NCBI GenBank assembly: GCA_963785065.1
Contig: CAWATX010000002.1
Coordinates: forward strand, 1,178,001 to 1,242,000
Origin: CAVSRC01 sp963785065
GTDB lineage: Bacteria > Pseudomonadota > Alphaproteobacteria > Rhizobiales > Kaistiaceae
Length of the DNA stretch: 64,000 nt
Direction: 5' to 3'
Below the pieces are notes generated by a model. The model had not been told where the DNA came from and ran no database searches. It was given only the letters and a program-made list of their open reading frames with translations. Of this stretch, positions 42,955 through 50,194 are shown one piece after another. Every line of letters begins with the position of its first letter. The stretch's first letter is position 1. A program made the position numbers and the translations under genes.

Positions 42955-43021
42955 GACCGCGGCTGCCACGCCCGAGTAGTTCGCCTGGGGGAGCTACGAC
43001 TTCAATTCGGCAGCCGCGGTC
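42955..43021. repeat. 13-bp perfect inverted repeat
   Basis: GACCGCGGCTGCC (42955-42967) and GGCAGCCGCGGTC (43009-43021) with a 41-nt spacer. With a 4-nt slip the arms extend through TTTGACC/GGTCAAA. It lies in an AT-richer gap (42894-43162) before the HU-like gene, with no gene inside. Part of arm 2 and its left flank resembles 45477-45508. Confidence 0.6.
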
Positions 43022-43162
43022 AAATCTGCAGACCGTTGGATATGCGCGCATCCAAATATTTCGCGGTTTGAGTCTTGCATCGCCTCAGTCCGACCGCTAG
43101 CTGTTTCGCGCTACGTAGGCCACCGGCCCTCACGCAGCACCCACCAATCGAGGAGAACGACT

Positions 43163-43528
43163 TTGGCGACCAAGAAGAAGGCGCGCAAAACTGGCACTCA
43201 GACCATCCGTCCGGTGAAGGACACCGTGACTAAGTCAGCACTCATCAAACTCATCGCCGAAGAGAATGATCTCTCGCGCAGTGCCGCGGCCGGCGCCTTC
43301 GCCACATTGGAGAAGGTGCTCCTGGGATCGATTCATCCGCGCGGCGTGGGCGAGTTCACACTGCCCGGCCTGTTGAAGGTCACGTTGCGCAAGGTGCCCG
43401 CCCGGAAAGCGGGAACGCTGGTCCGCAACCCGGCCACCGGCGAAATGATGAAGGGCGCCGCGAAGCCGGCGAGCGTCCGGGTGAAGATTCGGGCCTTGTC
43501 GAAATTGAAGGCGGCGGCCACGCCCTAG
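43163..43528 (+). CDS. HU-family DNA-binding protein (TTG start)
   Basis: 121 residues from a TTG start with SD AGGAGAAC. Lys-rich N-terminal tail (MATKKKARKTGTQ), then the HU fold: TKSALIKLIAEENDLSRSAAAGAFATLEKV, GEFTLPGLLKVTLRKVPARKAGTLVRNPATGEMMKGAAKPASVRVKI. The RNPATGE loop is the DNA-minor-groove contact. Longer than classical HU (about 90). It may coat or bend DNA; target genes unknown. Confidence 0.83.
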   Translation: MATKKKARKTGTQTIRPVKDTVTKSALIKLIAEENDLSRSAAAGAFATLEKVLLGSIHPRGVGEFTLPGLLKVTLRKVPARKAGTLVRNPATGEMMKGAAKPASVRVKIRALSKLKAAATP

Positions 43529-43827
43529 GCTCCCCAGCCATCGAGCGGCCGCGATATTCGCCCCATGACGACATCGATCGGGCAATTGCGGCCGCGCTGA
43601 CATTTTGCAGGCAACCTAACCGCTCACGGCGCGTCCGGCGCGGGCTATTGCGCGCGCGCCAAACTCCTTCGGAGTTCCGTCAGCGAACGTACACCGGGTT
43701 GGTCAGGGCGCGGCGGATGGTTCGCGTTGCGAGATCCTGCCCAGTTAGTCCCCAGGGCAGTGGTCGTCCGTCGAGAGCCTCCCGAAATTCAGCGGTCAGC
43801 CTGTCGCGACTTGCATCACAGCAGCGG
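43529..43827. other. Gap after the HU gene; possible recombinase-like scrap
   Basis: No intact gene. On the minus strand, about 43680-43810 reads as ...RLTAEFREALDGRPLPWGL...TIRRALTNPVYVR then stop, with an ending a little like serine-recombinase C-terminal ends. Too short and degenerate to call. Confidence 0.25.
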
Positions 43828-44607
43828 TCACTTCTCGACTTCCTCGATCGACGCGGCGTTGTCCTTGGCGAGGTCTGCGTCGAGAAAGGCACCGGCCTCC
43901 GGCAGCTCCATGTGGAAATCGGAGGTGATATCGATCTCGACATGCGCTTGCCGGGTCGAGAACTCCAGCACGTGGCCACCCACACTGCGATCGGCTGAGA
44001 TGAAGTGCAGATGATAGCCCGGCGCGTTCAGCCCGACCGTATAGTCGGGGAAACGAAAGCCGACGACACTGCCCTCGATGTCACGGTGATCAAACACCGC
44101 TTGCTCCTGGACGACGTCTGACATCGTCGGATAGGGCGGCTTCTGGCGCGGAACAGCGCGAACCTTGACGTGGTCGAACATGCCTTCCGCCTTGAGAGCA
44201 TAGAAGATATTGCGGCTGGGAACCGCAGCGTCGAGGGCGTGGGCAAAGGCTTTGAAATCCATTGAGTCGTCAACCGAAATCTCGACCGTCGGGTCGAAGT
44301 GCATCACCACCGCAAACGGCGTCTGTGCCGTCGGCTCGGCGACATAGGCGCGACCGTCGGATTTGCATTGGTAGAACACGCCATCGAGGACCGTCATCTC
44401 GCCGTCGAGGGCGTTGAAGGTGCCTAATCCGAAATTGCCGTGCCGTGCCAATTCGCTGATCGTCGTGTGGCCGTCATAGACACGTTCCAGCAGGGCGCTG
44501 ATCGTCGAGGTCTGGAACACCTCATGCGCATCGCGAGCGCCATCATGGAAAAGATTGCCCTGCTTGCGGTGAGAGATGAAGGCTTTGATGAAGGTTTCGT
44601 CCAGCAT
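43828..44607 (-). CDS. budA: Alpha-acetolactate decarboxylase
   Basis: 259 residues from ATG 44607; a GTG at 44613 is also in frame, but GGGAT fits the ATG better. Converts acetolactate to acetoin. Family signatures: TSTISALLERVYDGHTTISELARHGNFGLGTFNALDGEM and the metal site YHLHFISADRSVGGHVLEF with conserved His residues. No signal peptide, so cytosolic. No lysR-type budR is adjacent. Acetolactate could come from the thiamine-diphosphate enzyme at 37221. Confidence 0.88.
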   Translation of the reverse strand: MLDETFIKAFISHRKQGNLFHDGARDAHEVFQTSTISALLERVYDGHTTISELARHGNFGLGTFNALDGEMTVLDGVFYQCKSDGRAYVAEPTAQTPFAVVMHFDPTVEISVDDSMDFKAFAHALDAAVPSRNIFYALKAEGMFDHVKVRAVPRQKPPYPTMSDVVQEQAVFDHRDIEGSVVGFRFPDYTVGLNAPGYHLHFISADRSVGGHVLEFSTRQAHVEIDITSDFHMELPEAGAFLDADLAKDNAASIEEVEK

Positions 44608-44613
44608 TGGCAC

Positions 44614-45006
44614 AATCCCGAATTTCCGATCACGCTACAGGAAATCCATGGCTCCCGCCCCCAGGTCGCACCAGCCTCTATTCTATCGGCACCTGTGTCA
44701 CGGCCTATGTGGCGGATACCCGGCCAGCGAGCGGCCGAGGAACGTCGCGCCTAGCCGCCAGTGGATGCAGCGTCACAGAAGCAGCAGGAAGCAAATCGCT
44801 ACCCGGCGGCTGCGGCTTGCCGTGCAACGCAGTTGGTGTTCCAGATTCTTCTGGGGCGCTTCGAAGGAGAGACTTCGAACGCAAAAGGCCGCAAGCGCGG
44901 CCCGGGCTTTCGCCCGCCCCCGCGAAGCCGGTGAGCGCAGCGAACCTGGCGTGAGCCGGATAGTGGCGCGGTCGAGAGGTTCAGCCCCTCGACCGCAGCG
45001 CCAGGG
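44614..45006. other. Intergenic region between budA and the DUF6481 gene
   Basis: 393 nt without a convincing gene. It contains a terminator on the minus strand (44879-44902) and a 9-bp stem (44968-44976/44988-44996, GCGGTCGAG/CTCGACCGC) without a T run. The rest (44614-44860) should hold the budA promoter; I see no clear motif. Confidence 0.5.
44879..44902 (-). terminator. Rho-independent terminator after DUF6481 gene
   Basis: Stem GGCCGC/GCGGCC with AAGC loop (44887-44892/44897-44902); on the minus strand it is followed by TTTTGCG. About 105 nt beyond the DUF6481 stop codon. Confidence 0.65.
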
Positions 45007-45405
45007 CTAGAAGCGTCTTTTGGCTTCCTTGGCGTCCTTGCGACGCTCCTTCTTGGCCATCTTTCGCGCGGCATAGCGCGCATCGCGGGCAGCCTTCTGC
45101 TCGGCCTTGAGTGCAGCTTCGCGCGCCGCTTCCTCGGCGGCCAGACGCGCCGCTTCTTCGGCCGCAATGCGTTCCGCCTCCGCGGCGGCCTGCTCCCGCG
45201 CCACCTTCTCCGCCTGTCGGACGCGCTCGCGTTCAGCCTTACGCTCTGCTCGCGCCTCGGCAATTGCCTGACGCTCGCGGCGCTTTTCGATCATCACCGG
45301 ATCGTCCGGGCGCGGCGCCGCGTGGAGCTTCGCGAGCAGGGCCTCGCGGGCCTTTGCAGCATCTCTGAGGCGATCTTGGAAATCTGGATTTATCTTGTTT
45401 CTCAT
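45007..45405 (-). CDS. DUF6481-type charged helical protein
   Basis: 132 residues, start at 45405 (MRNKINPDFQDRLRDAAKAREALLAKL), then a long Ala/Glu/Lys/Arg helix (EARAERKAERERVRQAEKVAREQAAAEAERIAAEEAARLA) ending in a very basic tail (KMAKKERRKDAKEAKRRF). This fits the DUF6481 family of small alphaproteobacterial proteins; function unknown. The upstream DNA is notably AT-rich (24/60 G+C in 45361-45420). Confidence 0.7.
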   Translation of the reverse strand: MRNKINPDFQDRLRDAAKAREALLAKLHAAPRPDDPVMIEKRRERQAIAEARAERKAERERVRQAEKVAREQAAAEAERIAAEEAARLAAEEAAREAALKAEQKAARDARYAARKMAKKERRKDAKEAKRRF

Positions 45406-45629
45406 CAGTTCCGTTCTGTTTCTATCGTTTAGGTAGGCGGGAAGCAGTTGCACCCCGGCGCATTCCTCGGACACCACGACTTCAATTTGGCTGTCGCGGC
45501 CGAACTTGTAACCACGCGGTAACCACGGGCCTTCCGAGCCGCTCGGGACGCGCCGCTGCTACGGATCAGTTCGCACCCCAGAACCCACGGAAACCGCGGC
45601 TTTCGGCCACTTCTGAGGGTTGGGAAAAC

Positions 45630-45704
45630 TGGAGCGGGCGAAGGGATTCGAACCCTCGACCCCAACCTTGGCAAGGTTGTGCTCTACCCCTGAGCTACAC
45701 CCGC
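45630..45704 (-). tRNA. tRNA-Gly (GCC)
   Basis: 75 nt including encoded CCA. Acceptor GCGGGTG pairs with CGCCCGC (one U-G pair). D arm AGCTCAGGGGTAGAGC, anticodon arm with CCTTGCCAAGG giving anticodon GCC, T arm GGTTCGAATCC. The accessory region lies on its 3' side. Confidence 0.95.
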
Positions 45705-45918
45705 TCGCAGGTCCTCACGGACCCGAGCCGGGCTTATATCGTCTGAGGCGCGGCAAATGCAATATCATCGTCCCCGGCCAGCCGCCCCCAAGGCGCCGCC
45801 ATGGGGTGCGGCAAGCCGGGAGAGCCGCCACGAATTGTAAAAATGCCATGGACGCTCCATGTTTAGGGCCGACACGAGACCCGCCGCCCCTGCCGGGGCC
45901 AACAACGGAAAAGAACCC

Positions 45919-46848
45919 ATGAGCATGAGCATGCCCCAGATGGGCAATGGCGGCACGCCGGCCGGCAACGGCCACGCCGCCGACCTCGTCAAGGACACCA
46001 CCACCCAGACCTTTGCCAAGGACGTCATCGAGGAATCGACCCACCAGCCGGTGCTGGTCGACTTCTGGGCGCCGTGGTGCGGCCCGTGCCGCACGCTTGG
46101 CCCCATCATCGAGAAGGTCGTGCGCGCGGCCGGCGGCGCCGTGCGCCTGGTCAAGATGAACATCGACGAGCACCCGGCGGTCGCCGGCCAGCTCGGTATC
46201 CAGTCGATTCCCGCCGTCATCGCCTTTTCCGGCGGCCAGCCGGTTGACGGCTTCGTCGGGGCGCTGCCCGAGAGCCAGGTGAGGGCCTTCATCGACCGCC
46301 TCGCCACCCCGCAGGGCACGCCGGAGAGCGACGAGCTCGTCGCCGAGGGCAACCGCCGCCTTGAGGCCGGCGACGCGCCCGGCGCCGCCGAGAGCTTTGC
46401 CGCCGTGCTGCAGGCGAACGCCCAGTCGGTCCCGGCGATCCTCGGGCTCGCCAAATGCCATATCGCCGGTGGCAACCTCGACGCCGCCCGCGACACTTTG
46501 GCCGCCCTGCCCAATTCGGCCGGCAAGGACCCGGCAGTGGCCGCCATACGCGCCCAGATCGAGCTTGCCGCCCAGACCCAGGCGCTCGGCGACCCCACCG
46601 CGCTCGAGGCGCGTATTGCCGCCGATCCCAAGGATTTCGAAGCCCGTTTCGACCTCGCTCTGCTACGCAACGCCATGGGCGATCGTGAGGGGGCTGTCGA
46701 CCAACTCCTTGAAATTGTCAGCAAGAATCGTAGTTGGCAGGACGAGAAGGCCCGCAAGCAGCTCGTCCAGTTCTTCGAGGCTTGGGGACCCACCGACGAA
46801 GCGACGCTCTCCGGCCGCCGCCGGCTGTCGTCGCTGCTGTTTGCCTGA
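45919..46848 (+). CDS. Thioredoxin-TPR co-chaperone (YbbN/CnoX-like)
   Basis: 309 residues from ATG 45919. Gly/Met-rich leader, then a thioredoxin domain (about 25-135) with WCGPC (C54/C57), GIQSIPAVIAFSGGQPVDGFVGALPE, and a TPR-like helical C-terminal part (about 150-309). The family guards against oxidative protein aggregation. Followed 8 nt later by the Lon-domain gene, so probably one unit with that and the Trm112 gene. Confidence 0.88.
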   Translation: MSMSMPQMGNGGTPAGNGHAADLVKDTTTQTFAKDVIEESTHQPVLVDFWAPWCGPCRTLGPIIEKVVRAAGGAVRLVKMNIDEHPAVAGQLGIQSIPAVIAFSGGQPVDGFVGALPESQVRAFIDRLATPQGTPESDELVAEGNRRLEAGDAPGAAESFAAVLQANAQSVPAILGLAKCHIAGGNLDAARDTLAALPNSAGKDPAVAAIRAQIELAAQTQALGDPTALEARIAADPKDFEARFDLALLRNAMGDREGAVDQLLEIVSKNRSWQDEKARKQLVQFFEAWGPTDEATLSGRRRLSSLLFA

Positions 46849-46856
46849 GGAGCTAG

Positions 46857-47534
46857 ATGAACGCGGGTAACGCGACCTACGGGGGGGTGAACGATCTGCC
46901 GGGGATCATCCCGGTATTCCCCCTGGCCGCGGCACTGCTGCTGCCGCGCGCGGAGATGCCGCTCAACGTTTTCGAGCCGCGTTACTTGGCCATGATCGAT
47001 GCCGCGCTTGCCGGCGACCGGGTGATCGGCATGATCCAGCCGGACGCCGCCATTCCCGCCGTGGAGCGCGGCCCCGGCCTGTTCCCGGTCGGCTGCGCCG
47101 GCCGGCTGACCTCCTTCGCCGAGACCGGCGACGGCCGCTACCTGGTGACGCTGACCGGCATTTGCCGCTTCCGCATCCTGGAGGAGGTAACCGACGGCAC
47201 GCCCTATCGCCAGTGCCGGGTCACTGCCGAGCCGTTCGCCGACGATTTTCTCGGCTGCACGGGCGAGGCGGCCGTCGACCGTTCATCGGTGCTGCGCACC
47301 TTCCGCGCCTATCTCGCTGCCCATGATCTCGACGCCGACTGGACCAGCGTCGACCGCGCCTCCAACGAGACCCTGGTCAACACGCTTGCCATGATGGCGC
47401 CCTTCGGCGTCGCCGAGAAGCAGGCGCTGCTCGAAGCGCCCGACCTGCGCGCCCGCGCCGAGACGCTGGTGGCGCTGACCGAGATGACGCTCACCCGCGA
47501 GGGCCCCGCCGGCGACGGGCCGACGCTGCAATGA
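46857..47534 (+). CDS. Lon substrate-binding-domain protein
   Basis: 225 residues consisting only of the Lon N-terminal (substrate-binding) domain: LPGIIPVFPLAAALLLPRAEMPLNVFEPRYLAMID, VGCAGRLTSF, YLVTLTGICRFRI, ETLVNTLAMMAPFGVAEKQALLEAPDLRARAETLVAL. No ATPase or protease part. Function undefined; lies in a conserved trio with the thioredoxin and Trm112 genes. Confidence 0.9.
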   Translation: MNAGNATYGGVNDLPGIIPVFPLAAALLLPRAEMPLNVFEPRYLAMIDAALAGDRVIGMIQPDAAIPAVERGPGLFPVGCAGRLTSFAETGDGRYLVTLTGICRFRILEEVTDGTPYRQCRVTAEPFADDFLGCTGEAAVDRSSVLRTFRAYLAAHDLDADWTSVDRASNETLVNTLAMMAPFGVAEKQALLEAPDLRARAETLVALTEMTLTREGPAGDGPTLQ

Positions 47535-47544
47535 GCCTCAGGCC

Positions 47545-47742
47545 ATGAGCGAATCGTCGCGCGCCCAACGCCTCACCGATCCCAAGCTGCTCGAGATCCT
47601 GGTCTGTCCGCTGACCAAGACGACGCTGGAATATGACGCGGAGAAGCAGGAGCTGGTGAGCCGCGCCGCCAAGCTCGCCTACCCCATCCGCGACGGCGTA
47701 CCGATCATGCTGCCCGACGAGGCCCGCCCGCTGGACGACTAA
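47545..47742 (+). CDS. Trm112-family small protein
   Basis: 65 residues: DPKLLEILVCPLTKTTLEYD and LVSRAAKLAYPIRDGVPIMLPDEAR match the Trm112/UPF0434 fold, though only one Cys is seen where four metal-binding Cys occur in some members. Converges with the methyltransferase gene, overlapping 4 nt at the stops. Confidence 0.9.
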   Translation: MSESSRAQRLTDPKLLEILVCPLTKTTLEYDAEKQELVSRAAKLAYPIRDGVPIMLPDEARPLDD

Positions 47743-48419
47743 GGTCCGGCCGGCGCTTTTCTCAGTTCGATCGAAAAGCCGGTGCCGCGCTTCCTGATCG
47801 AGACGTCGTCAAATGGGCTGCGGCCGAACAACGTTTCGAACTCATCGCGCGTATAGGCGCCGCGGCGCAGGAAGTGCTTGAACGCAAGCTTCATGAAGAG
47901 CGCCTCGCCACCGCGCACGCCCATCTGCCTGACCAGTTCGTCGAACTCCGCGTTGCTGGCATTGCGGTCCATGTCGACGATCCGCGCCGTGCCGCCGGGT
48001 TTCAGCACCCGGTGCATTTCGGCCAGCGCCTTGTCCGGCTCATGGAAGTTCTTGAAGGCCGCCGTGCAGATGATGAAGTCGAAGGTGGCGTCGGCGAACG
48101 GCATCGCCGCCACGCTGCCTTGCTGGAAGTCGATGTCGACACCGACCTCGGCGGCATTGCGCCGCGCGATCGACACAAAGTCGTGGCTGATCTCGAGCCC
48201 GCTGATCCGGTAGTGGCCGAGCCCAGCCAGCGCGATGGCCAGGTAGCCCGGCCCTGGCGCGACTTCCAGAACGTCCGCGCCTTCCGCCAGCTGCGCCGCA
48301 CTCTCGCTGGCATAGCCGCGCATCTCGTCCATGCGATAGGTGCGCGTGTTCTTGTCGTACCAGCGGGCATTGCGCCCCGAAATGCCGAGGTCGCGCGATC
48401 GCCGCATCCATCGCATCAT
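47739..48419 (-). CDS. Class I SAM-dependent methyltransferase
   Basis: 226 residues. SAM-binding motif I VLEVAPGPGYLAIALAGLG, motif II-like GLEISHDFVSIARRNA, DFIICTAAFKNFHEPDKALAEMHRVLKPGGTARIVDM. Lies 12 nt downstream of the small membrane protein gene at 48432, so both probably share the divergent promoter facing the MarR gene. Substrate unknown. Confidence 0.85.
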   Translation of the reverse strand: MMRWMRRSRDLGISGRNARWYDKNTRTYRMDEMRGYASESAAQLAEGADVLEVAPGPGYLAIALAGLGHYRISGLEISHDFVSIARRNAAEVGVDIDFQQGSVAAMPFADATFDFIICTAAFKNFHEPDKALAEMHRVLKPGGTARIVDMDRNASNAEFDELVRQMGVRGGEALFMKLAFKHFLRRGAYTRDEFETLFGRSPFDDVSIRKRGTGFSIELRKAPAGP

Positions 48420-48431
48420 GGCAGTAACCCC

Positions 48432-48581
48432 CTAGCCGCCGACGAGCGCGATGCGCGCCAGCACGGCGACTGCCGCCAGGCAGACCAGGAATGCGCCGAG
48501 GCCGACCGGCGAGCCCCAGCCGTACCAAGCCATGGCCTTGCTGGCATACTTCCACTGTTCCTGACTTTGCTCGTTGCTCAT
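48432..48581 (-). CDS. Small single-span membrane protein
   Basis: 49 residues from ATG 48581 (SD GAGACGG). A polar N-terminus MSNEQSQEQWKYASKAMAWYGW, then a membrane helix GSPVGLGAFLVCLAAVAVLARIAL. Small but well placed: divergent from the MarR gene and next to palindromic operators, upstream of the methyltransferase. No family recognised. Confidence 0.6.
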   Translation of the reverse strand: MSNEQSQEQWKYASKAMAWYGWGSPVGLGAFLVCLAAVAVLARIALVGG

Positions 48582-48647
48582 TGCCGTCTCTCGCTTGTTG
48601 CCGGCGTCTGCGCGGCCGCCGCCATTGACGGTCCGCCTCGCGCCATT

Positions 48648-48663
48648 TATCTTGCCTAAGATA
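48648..48663. promoter_or_regulatory. Palindromic operator 1 of the MarR/small-protein divergent region
   Basis: TATCTTGCCTAAGATA, 6-bp arms with 4-nt spacer, in the 118-nt gap between the divergent genes. It shares TCTTxxxAAGA with the second palindrome at 48682. Confidence 0.55.
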
Positions 48664-48681
48664 TATCTCAAATAGTCGATC

Positions 48682-48696
48682 TCTTAGTTACTAAGA
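48682..48696. promoter_or_regulatory. Palindromic operator 2, abutting the MarR start codon
   Basis: TCTTAGTTACTAAGA, perfect 6-bp arms around TTA, ending 3 nt before the ATG at 48700. It covers the place of the Shine-Dalgarno, so the regulator likely represses itself and the mRNA may be leaderless. Confidence 0.6.
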
Positions 48697-48699
48697 TAA

Positions 48700-49221
48700 A
48701 TGGCCAGGACGAAACCGGAAGTCAAGGGGGGTGTGCGCCACGCCGAGCTGGTGCAGGCGCTGAACCGCGCTGCGCGGGAATCGAGTGCCCTCGGCACACT
48801 GTTTGCGGAGACGGTCGCCAACCGCCTCGGCGTCACCCACAGCGACCTCGAATGCATCGACATCATCTCGCTGAGGGGGCGCGTCACGGCAGGCGAACTG
48901 GCGAAAGAATCCGGCCTGACCACGGGCGCGATCACCGGAGTCATCGACCGGCTGGAAGAGGCGGGTCTCGCGCGGCGCGAGCGCGATCCTGACGATCGCC
49001 GCAAGGTCTATGTGAGCATCCTGCCCAGGACACTGGAGCGCGGCGGCGCCTATTATGACTCCTTCGGCAAGGCCGCGGATGCGCTGGCTGCCAGCTACAG
49101 CGACACTGAACTTGCACTGCTTGTCGACTATTTCACCCGCGCCCGCGACGTCATCCGCACCGAGATCGAGAAGCTGAACGCGAAGCCGGCGCCGAAGAAG
49201 CGCGCCGTCCGCAAAAGCTAG
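48700..49221 (+). CDS. MarR-family transcriptional regulator
   Basis: 173 residues. Winged-helix features: LGVTHSDLECIDIISLRGRVTAGELAKESGLTTGAITGVIDRLEEAGLARRERDPDDRRKVYVSILP (recognition helix TTGAITGVIDRL, wing DPDDRRKV). C-terminal basic tail KPAPKKRAVRKS. Autoregulation is likely given the palindromes directly before its start; a usual Shine-Dalgarno is missing. It overlaps the metallo-hydrolase by 4 nt at their stops. Confidence 0.88.
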   Translation: MARTKPEVKGGVRHAELVQALNRAARESSALGTLFAETVANRLGVTHSDLECIDIISLRGRVTAGELAKESGLTTGAITGVIDRLEEAGLARRERDPDDRRKVYVSILPRTLERGGAYYDSFGKAADALAASYSDTELALLVDYFTRARDVIRTEIEKLNAKPAPKKRAVRKS

Positions 49222-50183
49222 AGCCGGAACGTCTTGCCGACCGCCGTCGGCACCACCTTGTCGCCATAGGCGGCCGCCAGCGCGTTGAGCGCCCGCCAGC
49301 CCGTGCAGTGTCCCGGCGCGATCAGCTTGAGGTCGAACTGCGCCAGGGCATCCACCGTTTCCGCCACCAGCGCTTCGCTGGCGCCGGAGAGATGGAAACC
49401 GCCGAACACGCCGTAGAGCGGACAGTCGGGAAAGCGCGACCGCGCCGCCAGAAGCACGTTCACCAGGCCGGCATGCGAGCAGGCGGAGAAGACGATCTGC
49501 CCCTTGCCGGCGACGTTGACCGAGACAAAGCGCTCGTCGGAAACGAGTTCGTCCGCTTCCCAGTCGCCTGAAGCGGTCCGCCGGACCTGGCCGGCAAGGC
49601 CGCGCTCGAACGGCGTGACGCGCGCAATCTCGCCACTCACATAGAAGAGATCGTCGAGCACGGACTGCTCGTCGCGCGTGACGATGACCTCGCCACCGTT
49701 TGCGGCCAGCAGGTCGACGTCGGGCAGCGGCTCCATCGGGCGTAGCGCGCCGCTCGCCGAACGGGACGCGCGCGGTGCGAACATGTCGGGATGCAGGTAG
49801 GTCGGAACCGGGCGGCCGCCGTTGGCGAGGGTTATCATCTGCAGCGCGCCCGGCAGGGCGGCGCCGTGATCCCAATGACCGTGCGACAGCACCACGGCGC
49901 CGACCGCGCCGAGATCGGCGCCGAGCCGCGCCGCGTTGGTCTCCAGCACCCATTCATCCGGCCCGGAGTCGAAGAGCAGCGTGGCGCTGCGCGACCCGGC
50001 GCCCGCGGTGATCAGGTAGGACAGGCCGTGGGTGGCGCAGCACAGGCTCCTGCCCGACAGCAGCTTCATGCCGCGGCGCCGCAGGCCGGCCCACTCCGTC
50101 TCCACGAATGACGGCGTGGACGACAGGCTGTCGCTGGTGTTGTCGACCAGGATGCCGATTTCGAGCGTGTCGACCGCTTGCAT
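49218..50183 (-). CDS. MBL-fold metallo-hydrolase (COG1237-like)
   Basis: 321 residues. Metal-binding HxHxDH at 101-106 (LSHGHWDHG), further ligands likely in FSACSHAGLVN and APGHCTGW. This is the group related to the 7,8-dihydropterin-6-methyl-aminobenzene phosphate synthase; substrate uncertain. No signal peptide. 11 nt downstream of the ubiH-type gene, probably cotranscribed. Confidence 0.83.
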   Translation of the reverse strand: MQAVDTLEIGILVDNTSDSLSSTPSFVETEWAGLRRRGMKLLSGRSLCCATHGLSYLITAGAGSRSATLLFDSGPDEWVLETNAARLGADLGAVGAVVLSHGHWDHGAALPGALQMITLANGGRPVPTYLHPDMFAPRASRSASGALRPMEPLPDVDLLAANGGEVIVTRDEQSVLDDLFYVSGEIARVTPFERGLAGQVRRTASGDWEADELVSDERFVSVNVAGKGQIVFSACSHAGLVNVLLAARSRFPDCPLYGVFGGFHLSGASEALVAETVDALAQFDLKLIAPGHCTGWRALNALAAAYGDKVVPTAVGKTFRL

Positions 50184-50194
50184 CGGGGCCCCCG

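Noticed and set aside
43680..43810. Serine-recombinase remnant
   Set aside because: Only the short ending TIRRALTNPVYVR is suggestive; no catalytic domain or longer similarity is visible.
44968..44996. Second terminator behind the DUF6481 gene
   Set aside because: 9-bp stem without a T run; the stem at 44887-44902 is the better candidate.
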